Part shown: one piece after another, positions 5,020 to 5,757 of the stretch | Layout: every line of letters starts with the position of its first letter | Numbering within the stretch: position 1 is the first letter of the stretch | Source of the DNA: Treponema sp. UBA4307 | GTDB taxonomy: Bacteria; Spirochaetota; Spirochaetia; Treponematales; Treponemataceae | Assembly (NCBI GenBank): GCA_002394685.1 | Contig: DGUP01000035.1 | Span: 1 to 5,757 of the forward strand | Reading direction: 5' to 3' | DNA length: 5,757 nucleotides | The notes under the pieces: generated by a model | What the model saw: the letters and a program-made list of their open reading frames with translations, nothing else | Databases searched by the model: none | What the model was told of the DNA's origin: nothing | Position numbers and translations under genes: made by a program

Positions 5020-5451
5020 TTAACTGTTTATCAACTCTTCCTGACTGGCCATTCGTATACCGTTTGCTTCAAAAACTCTTTCTGTTTCAGGAACATCAGT
5101 ACAGCGGATAATCATATAGGCACTGCCGGTTTTATGACCTGTAAATCCATACATATATTCTACGTTGCGGTTATTATCTGCAAGGATTTTAAGGATATTG
5201 TTCAAGCTGCCGGCCTGATCAGGAATTTCAACTGCAATTACCGGTGTAGTCTTTACAATGTATGCAGAACGCTCCAGTGCAGCCTGTACCTGTTCAGGAT
5301 TATCCACAATAATGCGGGCAATTCCAAAATCACTTGTATCAGCAATACTGATTGTGCGCATATTGATTTTATGTTCAGCAAGAACATTGGTCAGTTCAGA
5401 AAGTGCATTCTTACGGTTTTCCAGAAAAATAGAAATCTGCTTAATAGTCAT
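5020..5451 (-). CDS. Tandem ACT domain protein, probable amino acid sensor
   Basis: The protein is 143 residues with two ACT domains back to back (about 3-68 and 70-137) and no catalytic domain. The first begins K-Q-I-S-I-F-L-E-N and continues through the helix L-S-E-L-T-N-V-L; the second begins A-V-E-I-P-D-Q-A-G-S-L, the typical ACT ligand-loop pattern with D78 and G81. ACT domains bind amino acids at the interface and control nearby enzymes. Stand-alone tandem-ACT proteins next to phenylacetate-CoA ligase genes recur in anaerobes and are thought, but to my knowledge not firmly shown, to sense an aromatic or related amino acid. A perfect AGGAGG (5465-5460) lies 8 bases before the ATG. The preceding ligase stop is 30 bases upstream, so the two are very likely cotranscribed and translated at high efficiency. 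Confidence 0.9.
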   Translation of the reverse strand: MTIKQISIFLENRKNALSELTNVLAEHKINMRTISIADTSDFGIARIIVDNPEQVQAALERSAYIVKTTPVIAVEIPDQAGSLNNILKILADNNRNVEYMYGFTGHKTGSAYMIIRCTDVPETERVFEANGIRMASQEELINS

Positions 5452-5459
5452 TTTTTCTT

Positions 5460-5465
5460 CCTCCT
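5460..5465 (-). promoter_or_regulatory. Consensus Shine-Dalgarno site of the ACT gene
   Basis: AGGAGG on the minus strand (5465-5460), 8 bases before the ATG at 5451. It is the strongest ribosome site in the window and confirms the start. It lies in the 30-base gap after the ligase stop codon. Confidence 0.8.
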
Positions 5466-5481
5466 ATGAATAGAAAGTCTT

Positions 5482-5757
5482 TTAGTCGTGAAGCTTTCTT
5501 GTATCAATTACACGCTTTGCTTTTCCTTCTGAGCGGGCAATAGTTTTTGGAGCAACCAGAGTAACCTTTGCCTTAATCTGAAGTACGCTGAGCAGTGCGG
5601 ATTCAAGCTGCCTTTCCTGTTTATTAATTTCAGAAATTACGTCGCTGAATTTTTCTGCAGTCATTTCAACCTTGATTTCGAAAGTATCTGTATTATTTTC
5701 ACGGCCAACATGAATTTCATAATTTGCAGGATAACCGTTCTGGAGAAGTACTCCTTC
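5482..5757 (-). CDS. paaK: Phenylacetate-CoA ligase, C-terminal end (partial)
   Basis: Only the last 91 residues are visible; the 5' part runs off the right edge. The frame stays open to the edge, so the short ATG-initiated frame beginning at 5664 is only an internal fragment. The sequence matches the C-terminal lid domain of PaaK-type AMP-forming phenylacetate-CoA ligases. It has the E-I-H-V-G-R-E-N and F-E-I-K-V-E-M-T strands, then a helix rich in Q, E and L, and the diagnostic ending T-I-A-R-S-E-G-K-A-K-R-V-I-D. In this adenylating superfamily the lysine of that tail is the adenylation-step residue. The enzyme joins phenylacetate (or a related aryl acetate) to CoA using ATP. With the ACT protein and thioesterase downstream it forms a compact operon; whether it serves degradation, aryl acid salvage or aromatic amino acid synthesis cannot be told from the visible part. 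Confidence 0.9.
   Translation of the reverse strand, partial: EGVLLQNGYPANYEIHVGRENNTDTFEIKVEMTAEKFSDVISEINKQERQLESALLSVLQIKAKVTLVAPKTIARSEGKAKRVIDTRKLHD

Noticed and set aside
5134..5473. Two overlapping + strand open frames opposite the ACT gene
   Set aside because: They are shadows of the tandem-ACT gene, which has a perfect ribosome site and clear domain motifs.

Overview
The window is AT-rich chromosomal DNA with five complete protein genes and one gene cut by the right edge. Gene content and sequence style fit a gut or rumen anaerobe. My best guess is a commensal spirochaete of the Treponema type, with Clostridia as the alternative. This rests on AT-rich coding, a PAS-degenerate GGDEF-EAL protein, and a phenylacetate-CoA ligase/tandem-ACT pair typical of anaerobes. 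No rRNA, tRNA or marker gene is present to settle it.

Left part (1-2246, + strand). Bases 1-116 form a compact, strongly palindromic block with no convincing gene. It is about 51% G+C, against about 25% in the following 110 bases, and it ends in a rho-independent terminator. After an AT-rich promoter region comes a histidine-phosphatase (phosphoglycerate-mutase-like) gene at 225-896. It has no ribosome binding site, and its best promoter places the transcript start on or next to the ATG. Next is a membrane protein gene (990-2246). Its outward-facing domain carries the two GxxH motifs, the Glu and the R-E-x-x-M signature of the TIKI/TraB/ChaN/EreA superfamily, followed by a polytopic C-terminal membrane domain. 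It is the least familiar gene in the window.

Middle (2248-4407, - strand). A 719-residue PAS-GGDEF-EAL-PAS-like protein converges on the membrane protein gene with a single base between the stop codons. Its GGDEF signature is GMDRF, so it should not make c-di-GMP. The EAL catalytic residues all appear present, so the likely activity is c-di-GMP breakdown. Upstream are an extended -10 promoter and three phased ACAGTWWA repeats.

Right part (4509-5757, - strand). A compact operon runs leftwards: the 3' end of phenylacetate-CoA ligase (paaK type), a tandem-ACT protein and a PaaI-like hotdog thioesterase, closed by a strong hairpin terminator at 4509-4585. The likely job is activation of aryl acetates to CoA thioesters, linked to aromatic amino acid metabolism, with ACT domains sensing an amino acid and a thioesterase releasing CoA from unwanted esters.

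No CRISPR array, insertion sequence, tRNA or rRNA was seen. The most novel candidates are the TIKI/EreA-like membrane protein and the palindromic block at the left edge.
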